64,000 nucleotides of DNA, from NCBI GenBank assembly GCA_038125665.1, contig JAYPEI010000001.1, positions 315,283 through 379,282 on the forward strand, read 5' to 3'. The notes beneath the pieces were generated by a model. That model ran no database searches, was not told where the DNA came from, and was given only the letters and a program-made list of their open reading frames with translations. Shown piece after piece: positions 27,703-36,555 of the stretch; position 1 is the first letter of the stretch, and the number at the start of each line of letters is the position of its first letter. The position numbers and the translations under genes are program-made. Origin of the DNA: CAILUG01 sp038125665 (GTDB lineage: Bacteria > Pseudomonadota > Gammaproteobacteria > Pseudomonadales > Pseudohongiellaceae).

Positions 27703-28734
27703 TTATTCCCAGCCAGTGGGTGAATTGTATGGAGCCATGTATCCCATGGCCTCAATTTCATGTACTAACCCATCTGCACCAATCTTAAAGATGTGAGCAG
27801 CAGGAAGATCAAATGGCGCATAAGGCATATTCTCTGAGTTACGCTCAGAGGTAGAGCCATCAGTATGGGTTACCAAATAAGGTAGGTTATCCATCGGATG
27901 ACGAAAATGAGAAAAGCCCATTGCAAGTCCAGTGACAGGGTCTGCCGCTATCAATCGACGATTTTCGATACGATCGATATAAACAAAGGTCTGAGAATCT
28001 AATTGTGTGGCGCAGAGCTTGGCAACAGGCGCTCTAGTTGGGTCTGGGTTAGGACCGGGGCCAGCTTCTGGGCCAGCAGTAATCATCCCATTTTCGTGAC
28101 GTTGACAGTCTTCAGCGAAAGGCATGAGAGAACCATCGTTATTATCAAGAGCATCGTAGTAAGCAAGCCCTAGTGCGACGAGTTCATCATGACTTTTACG
28201 TGACGCCGTAGGAACTTCAGCAAGCAATCCAGGCCTAGGAGCCTCCATACGTGAGAGAAATTCATCTCGGATAGGTGTAATGATATGTTCAATTTCAAGT
28301 ATTTTATTCGCTTCTAGCTGGAGTCGGATGGCAACAAGAACATCTTGTAGAGAACCATCATCATCCAAACGTTGGACCATTCCCAAGTAGCCAACCTGCT
28401 GCTGCAGAACATCAGGCACGATAATCTCAAAGTTCTGAGGTACTGCCTGCAAAGTCTGCCATAAACCCTCACCTAGCTGCTTGCGTTCTAGATTCTCAAC
28501 TATCAAAACATCGGTAGAAAGTTTGAGGCTAGAAGCGTTCCTTGAGAGCATCGCTTGAAGATAGGCATGGCTTAGTTGAATAAGGCATTGTCTGTCACAA
28601 GACAGCGATAGCTCTTCTTCTTGGTTTAATCCAGAATCTGAAGATTCAGCTATAGTGATATTTTCTGAGTTATTGCAGCCCCACAGGCCCGTAACTGTAA
28701 AAAAAGTAAATAGCAATATTCGTGATCTTTTCAT
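27703..28734 (-). CDS. Predicted lipoprotein of unknown function (DUF8021-like C-terminal domain)
   Basis: 343-aa exported protein. The signal peptide ends in a lipobox-like LWGC near residue 20. The C-terminal half (AYYDALDNNDGSLMPFAEDCQRHENG, then AHIFKIGADGLVHEIEAMGYMAPYNSPTGW) resembles SnoaL-like/DUF8021 sequences found near oxidoreductases. I am not certain of the family number. The N-terminal half has a similar layout (LSHAYLQAMLSRNASSL), so the protein may hold two related NTF2-like modules. It converges on the TonB receptor terminator and diverges from the Mo oxidoreductase at 28828, sharing a promoter region of about 90 bp with it. Confidence 0.7.
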   Translation of the reverse strand: MKRSRILLFTFFTVTGLWGCNNSENITIAESSDSGLNQEEELSLSCDRQCLIQLSHAYLQAMLSRNASSLKLSTDVLIVENLERKQLGEGLWQTLQAVPQNFEIIVPDVLQQQVGYLGMVQRLDDDGSLQDVLVAIRLQLEANKILEIEHIITPIRDEFLSRMEAPRPGLLAEVPTASRKSHDELVALGLAYYDALDNNDGSLMPFAEDCQRHENGMITAGPEAGPGPNPDPTRAPVAKLCATQLDSQTFVYIDRIENRRLIAADPVTGLAMGFSHFRHPMDNLPYLVTHTDGSTSERNSENMPYAPFDLPAAHIFKIGADGLVHEIEAMGYMAPYNSPTGWE

Positions 28735-28827
28735 GCTTTCTCTCTTCTGTTGTAAGATAACCGAATGGAAGCATAACTTCGCTCTTTATGCGACTGCAAG
28801 ATTTTACTGGTGCCTGGAGGCGGGCTT

Positions 28828-30900
28828 ATGTCTATTATTTCATCCGACATTTCCTCAACAAATCAAATTCATAGTGCCTGCCCACACGACTGCCCTGACA
28901 CATGCGCTATGCTCAGTACAGTTCAAGACGGCAAAGTGGTAAAAGTTGCTGGCAATCCAAAACATTTACTGACTGCTGGGGTCCTATGCACTAAAGTCAG
29001 TCGATATCCTGAGCGTCTATACCATAAAGATCGACTTCTCAGACCTTTGCGCCGAGTTGGACCAAAAGGGTCTGGCCAGTTTGAAGCCGTGAGCTGGGAC
29101 GAGGCGCTTACAGTGATAACCTCAAAACTCGGTACTATAGCCAGTGAGGACCCAAGAGCCATCTTGCCCTATAGCTATGCTGGGACTATGGGTAAAGTAC
29201 AAGGCGATTGTATGAGTGATCGTTTTTTCCATAGATTAGGTGCATCGCAACTAGAAAAAACAATTTGTTCATCAGCAGGTAAAGAAGGCTTGCACTATAC
29301 CTTAGGAGCCTCTGTTGGTATGCCAGTTGAAACCTTCGCTCATTCAAAGCTTATCCTAATCTGGGGCTCAAACCCGGTTACAAGCTCCATACATTTCTGG
29401 CGTTTAGCACAGCAAGCCAAACGTGAGGGGGCTAAGTTGGTTTGTATCGATCCTAGACGTACTGAGACCGCAGAAAAATGTCATGAGCATTTAGCACCTA
29501 AACCGGGCACGGATGCTGCCTTAGCACTCGGCTTGATGCATGAGTTAGTCCGTTTAAAAGCACTTGATGAAGACTATATCCGTGAGCACACCTTAGGATG
29601 GCCTGCACTTAAAGAGAGAGTCATGACCTGGACCGCAGAGCGAGCAGCAGAAATATGTGGACTGGAGACAACTCAAATACGTTCACTTGCCAAAGACTAT
29701 GCCAGCATAAGACCAGCTTCGATAAGAACTAACTATGGAATTCAAAGATGCTTTGGTGCGGCCAATACTGTCCGAGCTTTAGCTTGTTTACCTGCGCTTA
29801 CCGGAGCTTGGAGAGAACTGGGTGGTGGACTTCTATTGTCGAGTGGCAGTATGACTAAAGCGCGGACAGAATATTTAAGCCGTCCAGATCTGCTAGAGCT
29901 AGGACTGGGTGGTCGTTCGCCTCGGAGCATCAACATGAGCACCATAGGCTCTGCTCTTTTGCGTGAAACTAGCATTGATTTTGGACCTAAAATCAAAGCG
30001 CTAGTTGTTTATAATGCTAACCCAGTATCCGTAGCACCAGATTCTGCTAAAGTGGTCGCAGGTTTTTCGCGTGAAGACCTTTTTACTGTCGTGCTGGAGC
30101 ATTTTCAAACTGATACTGCTGATTACGCGGACTGGATACTACCAGCAACTATGCAAATGGAACATTGGGACATACACGGTTCCTATGGACACACAGATAT
30201 CATCCTTAACAAACCCGCAGTAAAACCGCCAGGTGAATGCAAGCCTAATTCAGAAATCTTCCGTCTACTGGCAAAGGGTATGAAATATAAGGAACCCTGC
30301 TTTCAGGAAAGTGATGAAGAGTTATGCCAACAAGCCTATGATCCGGAACTAGTATCTTGGAAAGAATTAGAGAAGCAAGGATTTACAAGCTACCCTGTCG
30401 AGGCTATCCCTTTTGCATTTGGTAAGTTTCCTACACCCTCTGGGCTTTGTGAGTTTTATTCAGAGCGATTGGCCCAACAAGGAAAGGATCCTCTACCTAA
30501 TTACTTACCTAATGTTCACCAACCCAATAAGAGTTATCCTCTACAGATGATCTCCCCCCCAGCACGAAACTTTCTCAATTCTTCTTTTGCAAACATTGAA
30601 AGTTTACAAGCCAGAGAAGGTAGTCCTCTTGTTGAAATGAATATCGAGGATGCAAAAAAAAGAAATATTCAAGAGGGCATGCTAGTTGAGGTATATAACG
30701 AACTTGGTTCCTACCGAGTAAGAGCCCGCATAGGGCACCAAGCTAGGCCTGGCGTGGTGATTGTATTAGGTCTATGGTGGCGTAAACACAGTTTTGACGG
30801 GAAGGGAGCCAATGAATTGATCGCCGAAACTTTGACAGATTTGGGAAAAGCTCCAGCATTTTATGATTGTTCTGTTGATGTAAGAATTATAAATGACTAA
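28828..30900 (+). CDS. Molybdopterin-dependent oxidoreductase, DMSO-reductase superfamily
   Basis: 690-aa Mo/W-bisPGD enzyme. The [4Fe-4S] site is Cys18, Cys22, Cys26 and Cys54 (CPHDCPDTC…GVLC). The bis-MGD folds include LILIWGSNPVTSS, LVCIDPRRTETAEKC, and the C-terminal molydopterin-dinucleotide domain (LVEVYNELGSYRVRARI). The possible Mo ligand region is TICSSAGKEG (Cys147/Ser148/Ser149), which leaves the ligand ambiguous. No Tat signal is visible, so it is probably cytoplasmic. ATG 28828 is chosen over GTG 28810 because GGAGG lies 7 bases upstream of it. It resembles uncharacterised YoaE-type enzymes. Substrate unknown. The stop overlaps the convergent oxygenase by 4 bp. Confidence 0.9.
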   Translation: MSIISSDISSTNQIHSACPHDCPDTCAMLSTVQDGKVVKVAGNPKHLLTAGVLCTKVSRYPERLYHKDRLLRPLRRVGPKGSGQFEAVSWDEALTVITSKLGTIASEDPRAILPYSYAGTMGKVQGDCMSDRFFHRLGASQLEKTICSSAGKEGLHYTLGASVGMPVETFAHSKLILIWGSNPVTSSIHFWRLAQQAKREGAKLVCIDPRRTETAEKCHEHLAPKPGTDAALALGLMHELVRLKALDEDYIREHTLGWPALKERVMTWTAERAAEICGLETTQIRSLAKDYASIRPASIRTNYGIQRCFGAANTVRALACLPALTGAWRELGGGLLLSSGSMTKARTEYLSRPDLLELGLGGRSPRSINMSTIGSALLRETSIDFGPKIKALVVYNANPVSVAPDSAKVVAGFSREDLFTVVLEHFQTDTADYADWILPATMQMEHWDIHGSYGHTDIILNKPAVKPPGECKPNSEIFRLLAKGMKYKEPCFQESDEELCQQAYDPELVSWKELEKQGFTSYPVEAIPFAFGKFPTPSGLCEFYSERLAQQGKDPLPNYLPNVHQPNKSYPLQMISPPARNFLNSSFANIESLQAREGSPLVEMNIEDAKKRNIQEGMLVEVYNELGSYRVRARIGHQARPGVVIVLGLWWRKHSFDGKGANELIAETLTDLGKAPAFYDCSVDVRIIND

Positions 30901-31967
30901 TCAAGTATATATTTGACAGGCCTATTACGGATAAACTGAGAAACGATCCATTTCTCTCCTGAACTTGGGGGACAACCGGCGTGTAATGTGCGCAAATCTG
31001 GAGACCCGTCTGGCAAAGCGTTAACAAAAAAAATCCCCTCTCCTTTACTCCCACTATGTGTTATCCCCATTCGAGGAAAAGCTGTTTCCCCTCCCGTGTA
31101 GTTCTCATTCAGGTATATAAGAAAGGTTATTACACGCTGACCATTTAGGCGAATCTCATCGTCATAATTAGGTAGATCAGGATCGACAAAATCATAGTGC
31201 TCAGCAATCTGCTCACCGGGCTTATAGTTCAAAATAGCTGTCGCTTCCATTTGCTGCATTGGCATATTAGAAGCCACGCTCATTTTTTCTTGCAACAGAA
31301 AATGTAGTACTTCATTTTCCACTAAGTTAAACTGCGCTATTGAATTTGTCCGAGTTTCTTTACGGATATTCTGTCTGTTTATTGGATCGTAAACTAACGC
31401 TGGGGCTAATTTATGAGCAGAGTCTCGAATTAACCAATCACACACTGGTTCTGGGATAAAATCTAAATAGTGTCGCAACAAAGGGTCAGTGTGTAGGTCC
31501 TTTCCATGGCCTACAGTAAGCCAGAATCCAAGATTGATGTGTTTTATAAGTTTATGCCATGCATGAGCGCCCTCTTTCTCGCTACCTGATTGAGCTTCCT
31601 CTAGCGTTGCTCCACAAAGTAATAGGATTTGTTCTCGAGCGGGCACCCATCCTGCCTCAGCAGCTGATGCAAGGGTGGATATGCTTGTCTGGACATTTTT
31701 GGGTTGGAAGATTCCAGTAATCTGCATCATGCCTACTTGCGCCAAGGCCTCCCCAAAACCTTTACTAGCGGCCTCCAGAACCATGCTAGCACCTTCCTTG
31801 GGAAGATATGGTGCCCTATCTCCCACCAACAAACGCTTTCCTAAGCGCGTCAACGCTAATATAGAACCAGTTGCCGTTGATTTAGCAAGTTCATCGATGG
31901 CATCGTCATGCCGACCCTCAGCATCTAGTGCCTCAATTGTGCTGAGTAAAGTCTGCTCAGATTGCAT
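30897..31967 (-). CDS. Prolyl-4-hydroxylase-like 2OG-Fe(II) oxygenase with Sel1-like N-terminus (paralogue A)
   Basis: 356-aa protein. Residues about 10-115 form Sel1/TPR-like helical repeats (LTRLGKRLLVGDRAP, GEALAQVGMMQITGIF, AAEAGWVPAREQ). Residues about 165-350 form a P4H-type double-stranded beta-helix oxygenase, with Fe ligands His257-x-Asp259 (EHYDFVD) and His329 and a 2-oxoglutarate-binding Lys339 (GEKW). All catalytic residues are present. It is clearly homologous along its full length to the product of 33013-34089. The target is unknown, and the repeats suggest a protein substrate or partner. The 3' end overlaps the convergent Mo oxidoreductase by 4 bp. Confidence 0.88.
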   Translation of the reverse strand: MQSEQTLLSTIEALDAEGRHDDAIDELAKSTATGSILALTRLGKRLLVGDRAPYLPKEGASMVLEAASKGFGEALAQVGMMQITGIFQPKNVQTSISTLASAAEAGWVPAREQILLLCGATLEEAQSGSEKEGAHAWHKLIKHINLGFWLTVGHGKDLHTDPLLRHYLDFIPEPVCDWLIRDSAHKLAPALVYDPINRQNIRKETRTNSIAQFNLVENEVLHFLLQEKMSVASNMPMQQMEATAILNYKPGEQIAEHYDFVDPDLPNYDDEIRLNGQRVITFLIYLNENYTGGETAFPRMGITHSGSKGEGIFFVNALPDGSPDLRTLHAGCPPSSGEKWIVSQFIRNRPVKYILD

Positions 31968-32222
31968 ATGACTTTTTTCCCAAAATGGTAACGATCAGGA
32001 AAGCGTATCTTTGCTGTTGTTTTGTGTCAAAGAAAGCTTCATGTACAGTGCTTGTTTAATTAAAGCCATTTTATTTAACCTTGGACATCTAGCGCCAGCT
32101 AATCTGGATGATTAATGTGTTCACTCCTTTTCCAAATAAACAGATCTCTTTTAACTCAGCGTACTTGAAATGTTGAGTTTTGGTGACTTATGTACTAACT
32201 TAATCCGGTTACCATATGGAGC

Positions 32223-32834
32223 ATGGCTATGCACGGCAAGATTGTTTCTCTTATTTCAGCACTCGTATATCACTTTAAAGTACGACAGATCTCATTATCT
32301 TTGTTGTTGGTTCTGAACTTAATGCCTGTGATGTCGATGAATTTACTCGCTGCCGATACCAGCATAGATGACTTTTATAATTGTGCCCGCTTTGTAGACA
32401 AAATGGAGCGCTATAATTGTTTAGATAATGCGCTTGATGACTTGTTACGTGCAAAAGCAAGAGAAGGGATGACTCAAGCTGAGCCAGAGGAGCAAACTGT
32501 TAATAGATCTTCTAGCAGGAATGAAGCAAGACTAGAACCAATCGCGCGCGTATCTACTTCTCAAGAGCGCATAGAAAGCTTCGGACTAACAGAGATTCAA
32601 TCCGACGGTGATGGCGAAGACATGCTCGTTGACACCATAGTGAAGTTAACTGAAAGACAAAACTTATTAACTATCACCCTAGCTAGTGGTCAGGTCTGGC
32701 GACAAACTTATCCACGTAAACTTAATTTACGAGAAGGTGATATTGTAGAGATTAGAAAAGCAGGTTTTGGTAAAGGCTTTCAACTTTCTACTTCACGCTT
32801 GTCTGGCTTTATTCGCGTTGAGAGAACAAACTAA
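32223..32834 (+). CDS. Exported protein of unknown function
   Basis: 203-aa protein with an N-terminal hydrophobic signal or anchor (SLSLLLVLNLMPVMSMNLLAAD). A short cysteine-containing segment follows (FYNCARFVDKMERYNCLDNALD), then a charged low-complexity linker. The C-terminal beta-rich stretch is LASGQVWRQTYPRKLNLREGDIVEIRKAGFGKGFQLSTSRLSGFIRVERTN. The C-terminal pattern recurs in small gammaproteobacterial periplasmic proteins but I know no assigned function. It lies alone between the two Sel1-hydroxylase genes, transcribed opposite to both. The ~255-bp stretch upstream contains nothing else recognisable. Confidence 0.75.
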   Translation: MAMHGKIVSLISALVYHFKVRQISLSLLLVLNLMPVMSMNLLAADTSIDDFYNCARFVDKMERYNCLDNALDDLLRAKAREGMTQAEPEEQTVNRSSSRNEARLEPIARVSTSQERIESFGLTEIQSDGDGEDMLVDTIVKLTERQNLLTITLASGQVWRQTYPRKLNLREGDIVEIRKAGFGKGFQLSTSRLSGFIRVERTN

Positions 32835-33012
32835 GTAAAGAAGCAAACCTAATTATTTCTAAAAATGATTGGCAATCTAGTCAGTTTATCAGTCTAGGTC
32901 TTGAATGATGACAATTATGGGAGTATCGATTTATCTCTGCATTTTTTGACTTCAACGAATATTTGTAAATCTGAAAAATTTCCATACTCAGTTAAGGACT
33001 TTCTTAAGATAA

Positions 33013-34089
33013 CTAGGTCTCTTTTTCTTCCTGCAAATACGGTAGCGGCTGCGAACGGAAATATTGTGATAGGAGCCATTTCATATTCCCTTTAGGTGCC
33101 AAACCGACGTGGGCACTGCGAGGATCTCCTTCACCCTTAGCGTCCGCATTGACAACATATATAGCTGCCCCTTCTCTGCCCTTATAAGTTAGATCTAGAG
33201 ATGGAAAATAAGTAGCACCTTCCTCATAATTATCATTTAGATAAACGAAAAAAGAGACAACTCGTTGCCCATGTCTTGCCCGCTCAGCTATGGCAAATTC
33301 GTCATCGCCATAATAGTCCACATGTTCACTAAACTCTTCCCCGGGGCGGTAACAATGTACTGCGAAGCCTTCTAGCTGGGTGCGTGATAAGCCTACTACC
33401 CTGGCTATTCTCTCTTGGAGTAAACAATGTATGAAATCATTATCGAGTAGCCCAAATTGCGCCAAACCATATGTAGATCGTTCTGCGTTATAGTTTCTCA
33501 TCAAGGTCCTTTGAGGTAGCTCACTAGGGCCTAGACGATGAGCAGCAAGTGACATCAACATCCGGCAAAGTCTCTGTGGAAGAAAATTAGGGAATTCAAC
33601 AATCATGGGTGATGCATTAAGGACCTGACCTTTGGGTACAGTCAACCATTCACGCAAGTTTATATTCCCTGCCAATTTTTCCCAATATTCACTCTCCTCG
33701 ATATTTAACAGCTCAGGAAGATTTTCCGGTAAAACAGCCAAGCCCATGATCAGTAATTGGTCTCTTGCAGGCAACCAACCAAGCTTGGCTGCATGAGTCA
33801 ATGCACGAAGGCCATTTTCCCAACTCTGTTGTTGATGTATTCCTAAGCTCTGCAGAATTGCCATCGCCGCCACCGCCTCTGGATGATTTTGTTCTGCAGC
33901 ATCCAGAAGCAAAGCTGCCCCATCCTTAGTTCGCCTTGGTGCTCTATCACCAAATAACAGTCTTTTACCTAGTTGTGTGAGAGCGACTGGATCATTTAGC
34001 TCTGTCGCTTTCACCAATGTCATTAATGCTGCATTATGATCACCACGTTGGTCCTCAGCGGCAGCTTTAGCAAGCAAATCCTGCGTCAT
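33013..34089 (-). CDS. Prolyl-4-hydroxylase-like 2OG-Fe(II) oxygenase with Sel1-like N-terminus (paralogue B)
   Basis: 358-aa paralogue of 30897-31967. It has the same helical-repeat N-terminus (LTQLGKRLLFGDRAP, AKLGWLPARDQ) and P4H core, with His256-x-Asp258 (EHVDYYGDD), His327 (SAHVGLAP) and Lys337 (NMKW). The conserved LGKRLL-GDRAP block in both proteins argues for duplication from one ancestor, although the two have diverged widely outside the key motifs. It reads on the minus strand, divergent from the TPP riboswitch/receptor unit. The substrate is unknown. Hydroxylation of prolines in a ribosomal or other protein is one family possibility. Confidence 0.88.
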   Translation of the reverse strand: MTQDLLAKAAAEDQRGDHNAALMTLVKATELNDPVALTQLGKRLLFGDRAPRRTKDGAALLLDAAEQNHPEAVAAMAILQSLGIHQQQSWENGLRALTHAAKLGWLPARDQLLIMGLAVLPENLPELLNIEESEYWEKLAGNINLREWLTVPKGQVLNASPMIVEFPNFLPQRLCRMLMSLAAHRLGPSELPQRTLMRNYNAERSTYGLAQFGLLDNDFIHCLLQERIARVVGLSRTQLEGFAVHCYRPGEEFSEHVDYYGDDEFAIAERARHGQRVVSFFVYLNDNYEEGATYFPSLDLTYKGREGAAIYVVNADAKGEGDPRSAHVGLAPKGNMKWLLSQYFRSQPLPYLQEEKET

Positions 34090-34240
34090 ATTGATTCCTA
34101 ATTTATCGATAATGGCTGTAAGTTTACGTCACTATCTGTGGGCTTTCCACGACTCTACCACACGAACAAACGGTTTTTTACTTAACTGATAATTTAGCTT
34201 TGCTTTTATTACCAGGCCCAATTTGATAAAATGTATCACG

Positions 34241-34308
34241 TCCTAAGGGGTGGCCTATGGTCTGAGATTACACCCTTTGAACCTGAACCAGTTAATACTG
34301 GCGTAGGA
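34241..34308 (+). ncRNA. TPP riboswitch (THI-box)
   Basis: The aptamer core is directly readable. P1 is TCCTA (34241-34245) with TAGGA (34304-34308). The conserved GGGGTG, CTGAGATTACACCC and the AACCTGAACCAGTTAATACTGGCGTAGGA segment follow in the proper order. It lies 88 bp upstream of the TonB receptor ATG. A small hairpin (ACAGG-GTTT-CCTGT, 34319-34332) follows without a T tract. TTCCT within it could also pair with the 3' strand of P1. Without a T tract, control is more likely translational than by termination. Thiamine diphosphate binding should lower expression of the receptor. Confidence 0.95.
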
Positions 34309-34396
34309 ATAGGTAAAAACAGGGTTTCCTGTAAAACAAACTTCCCGTCGTACTAACTGTGTTGTCATCCACCTCTTTCATTTTGGAGTAACTGAC

Positions 34397-36457
34397 ATGC
34401 ACAGCAATGCATTTAATAGATTATTTATCATTGCTACTTTCATTATAAATTCTTCAATTTATGCTACTGAAGATAGTCCTGTCGAGGAAGTCATTGTTAC
34501 CGCTGATCTGACTCAATCATCACTGCGTGCATTACCATCAAGTGTGGCTGTATTAAGTGAATCTCTCATTAAAGAGAGGGCAGCACATCAAATTGATGAA
34601 CTTGTAATGGACTCCCCAAACGTCAATATGTCTGGCGGCTCAAATCGTTCTCGCCACTTCCAACTCCGGGGCATTGGAGAGAGAGAACAATACAGCGAAC
34701 CACTTAATCCCTCCGTAGGACTACTGATTGATGGTATGGATTTCTCCAATCTAGGCGGTACAGGCTTGCTATATGATGTAGATCAAGTCGAATTTCTTAT
34801 GGGTCCACAAGGGACTCGCTATGGTTCAAATGCTCTTGCGGGCTTAATTAATGTGAGCTTAAAGCAACCCACAGAGGAGCTACATTATGGGCTCGATCTA
34901 GGCGCCGAAAACTATAGTACACAAACAATCGGCACTTGGCTTAGTGGTCCATTGACAAAGAAAACTCAAGCGCGGATGAGCTATTTTAGCAATACCTCTG
35001 ATGGTTTTTTTTATAACGGATATTTGCAAAACCCCACTAACACACGGGACGAAAAAAATTTAAGATTAATTATCCGTAGTGACCTTAACTCAGATTTACA
35101 AGCAAAAATTTCTGCTGGAAAATTTCATCTAGATAATGGCTTCGATGCCTTCTCCCTGGATAATACTCGTATTACCTTGTCTGACCAGCCAGGCCGTGAC
35201 ACACAGATTAGTGATTACGCTACTCTGCAACTTGATTACTCGGGTCACAACACCATTGACACTCAACTAACCATAGGTATGGCAAACTCAAAAACTGATT
35301 ATCACTACGATGAAGACTGGTCATACATTGGAATTCATCCCTGGGAATATTCTTCCACGGACAGTTATCTTCGGGACTACCAAACAAGATCCGTGGAGTT
35401 GAGATTCTTAAACAATGACACCAATAATTTCATAACTAGTTGGGTAACAGGAATCCTTTGGCTAAATCAAAAAACAGAGCTAAAGAGAGAATACACTTAC
35501 CTTGATAGCCCTTACCTAAATACCCATGATATTTCTCGAGTAGCATTTTATGCAGATGGCTCTAAGTACCTTTCTGAAAGTATAGAGCTTGAGGCGGGGC
35601 TACGTGTGGAAGAAATGTCTCTATATTTTTCTGATACCCAGGCACTTAAGTACTCACCAAATTACAGACAAGTTGGTGGGCGTATAGCGCTGAACTACTT
35701 CTGGAATGATAAATCGATGCTGTATACTAGTCTCTCTCGTGGTTATAAGAGTGGCGGCTTTAACATAGATAATACGCTAGATAATGACTTAAGATTGTTT
35801 GAGCCGGAGACACTTTGGAATCTAGAGCTTGGCCTAAAAGCCTCTTGGTTAGATGAAAAGCTTAAGACAGGCTTGGCTATCTTTAAGATGGAACGCAATG
35901 ACGTACAGATAAATAGCTCTCTTCTACGGGTACGAGAGGACGGTTCAACAGCTTTTATCAGCTACACCGGTAATGCTGCTGAAGGTATAAACAGTGGATT
36001 AGAGTTGTCTGCACAATGGCAAGTTAGACCTCTTTTGACAATAAACACAGCCCTTGGCTTACTGGATACTGAATACAGTGACTTCATTAATAGTCGGGGG
36101 CTTGATTTGAGCGGTCGAGAACAGGCTCATGCTTCCCCTTATCAATACTCTTTTGCAGCAACAGCAAAACTGGCAGATACATTGCGTCTTAATGTCAGCT
36201 TTCAGGGTCGAGACGGGTTTTACTTCTCGGATGGTTACAACGAAAAGTCTGATAGCTATAGCCTCATGAATGCTAACCTTCTTTGGAGCTATGGGGCTAT
36301 GGAGATCAGTGTGTGGGGACGTAATCTATTAGATAAAAATTATAGTATTCGTGGATTTTTCTTCGGCAACGATCCACGTGATGGGTATACAGAAAAGTTG
36401 TACACCCAACTAGGTGAACCACGCCGCTTCGGTATCAGCCTGCAATTACAATACTAA
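34397..36457 (+). CDS. TonB-dependent receptor, predicted thiamine (or precursor) importer
   Basis: 686-aa outer-membrane TonB-dependent receptor: signal peptide (…FIINSSIYA), TonB box VEEVIVTA, plug (FQLRGIGEREQYSEPLNPSVGLLIDG, EFLMGPQGTRYGSNALAGLINV) and barrel ending in RRFGISLQLQY. The TPP riboswitch directly upstream ties it to vitamin B1 uptake, in line with the THI-element-regulated outer-membrane receptors predicted in other Gammaproteobacteria. GGAG precedes the ATG by about 9 bases. The ligand may be thiamine, its phosphates, or a pyrimidine or thiazole precursor. No inner-membrane thiamine transporter is adjacent. A hairpin follows the gene. Confidence 0.92.
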   Translation: MHSNAFNRLFIIATFIINSSIYATEDSPVEEVIVTADLTQSSLRALPSSVAVLSESLIKERAAHQIDELVMDSPNVNMSGGSNRSRHFQLRGIGEREQYSEPLNPSVGLLIDGMDFSNLGGTGLLYDVDQVEFLMGPQGTRYGSNALAGLINVSLKQPTEELHYGLDLGAENYSTQTIGTWLSGPLTKKTQARMSYFSNTSDGFFYNGYLQNPTNTRDEKNLRLIIRSDLNSDLQAKISAGKFHLDNGFDAFSLDNTRITLSDQPGRDTQISDYATLQLDYSGHNTIDTQLTIGMANSKTDYHYDEDWSYIGIHPWEYSSTDSYLRDYQTRSVELRFLNNDTNNFITSWVTGILWLNQKTELKREYTYLDSPYLNTHDISRVAFYADGSKYLSESIELEAGLRVEEMSLYFSDTQALKYSPNYRQVGGRIALNYFWNDKSMLYTSLSRGYKSGGFNIDNTLDNDLRLFEPETLWNLELGLKASWLDEKLKTGLAIFKMERNDVQINSSLLRVREDGSTAFISYTGNAAEGINSGLELSAQWQVRPLLTINTALGLLDTEYSDFINSRGLDLSGREQAHASPYQYSFAATAKLADTLRLNVSFQGRDGFYFSDGYNEKSDSYSLMNANLLWSYGAMEISVWGRNLLDKNYSIRGFFFGNDPRDGYTEKLYTQLGEPRRFGISLQLQY

Positions 36458-36476
36458 TTCAACCAACAAAGTCTTT

Positions 36477-36496
36477 CCGGGATCCAGTGATCCCGG
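36477..36496. terminator. Hairpin between convergent genes (probable terminator)
   Basis: Perfect 8-bp stem CCGGGATC/GATCCCGG with a CAGT loop, 20 bp after the TonB receptor stop and 60 bp from the convergent aminotransferase stop. The following TGCTCTCTT is only weakly T-rich, so termination is likely but not certain. Confidence 0.55.
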
Positions 36497-36555
36497 TGCT
36501 CTCTTAACTGTTCTCTAAGTTAATCTATAGAATGTCAAATTTGAAAAAAACGACT

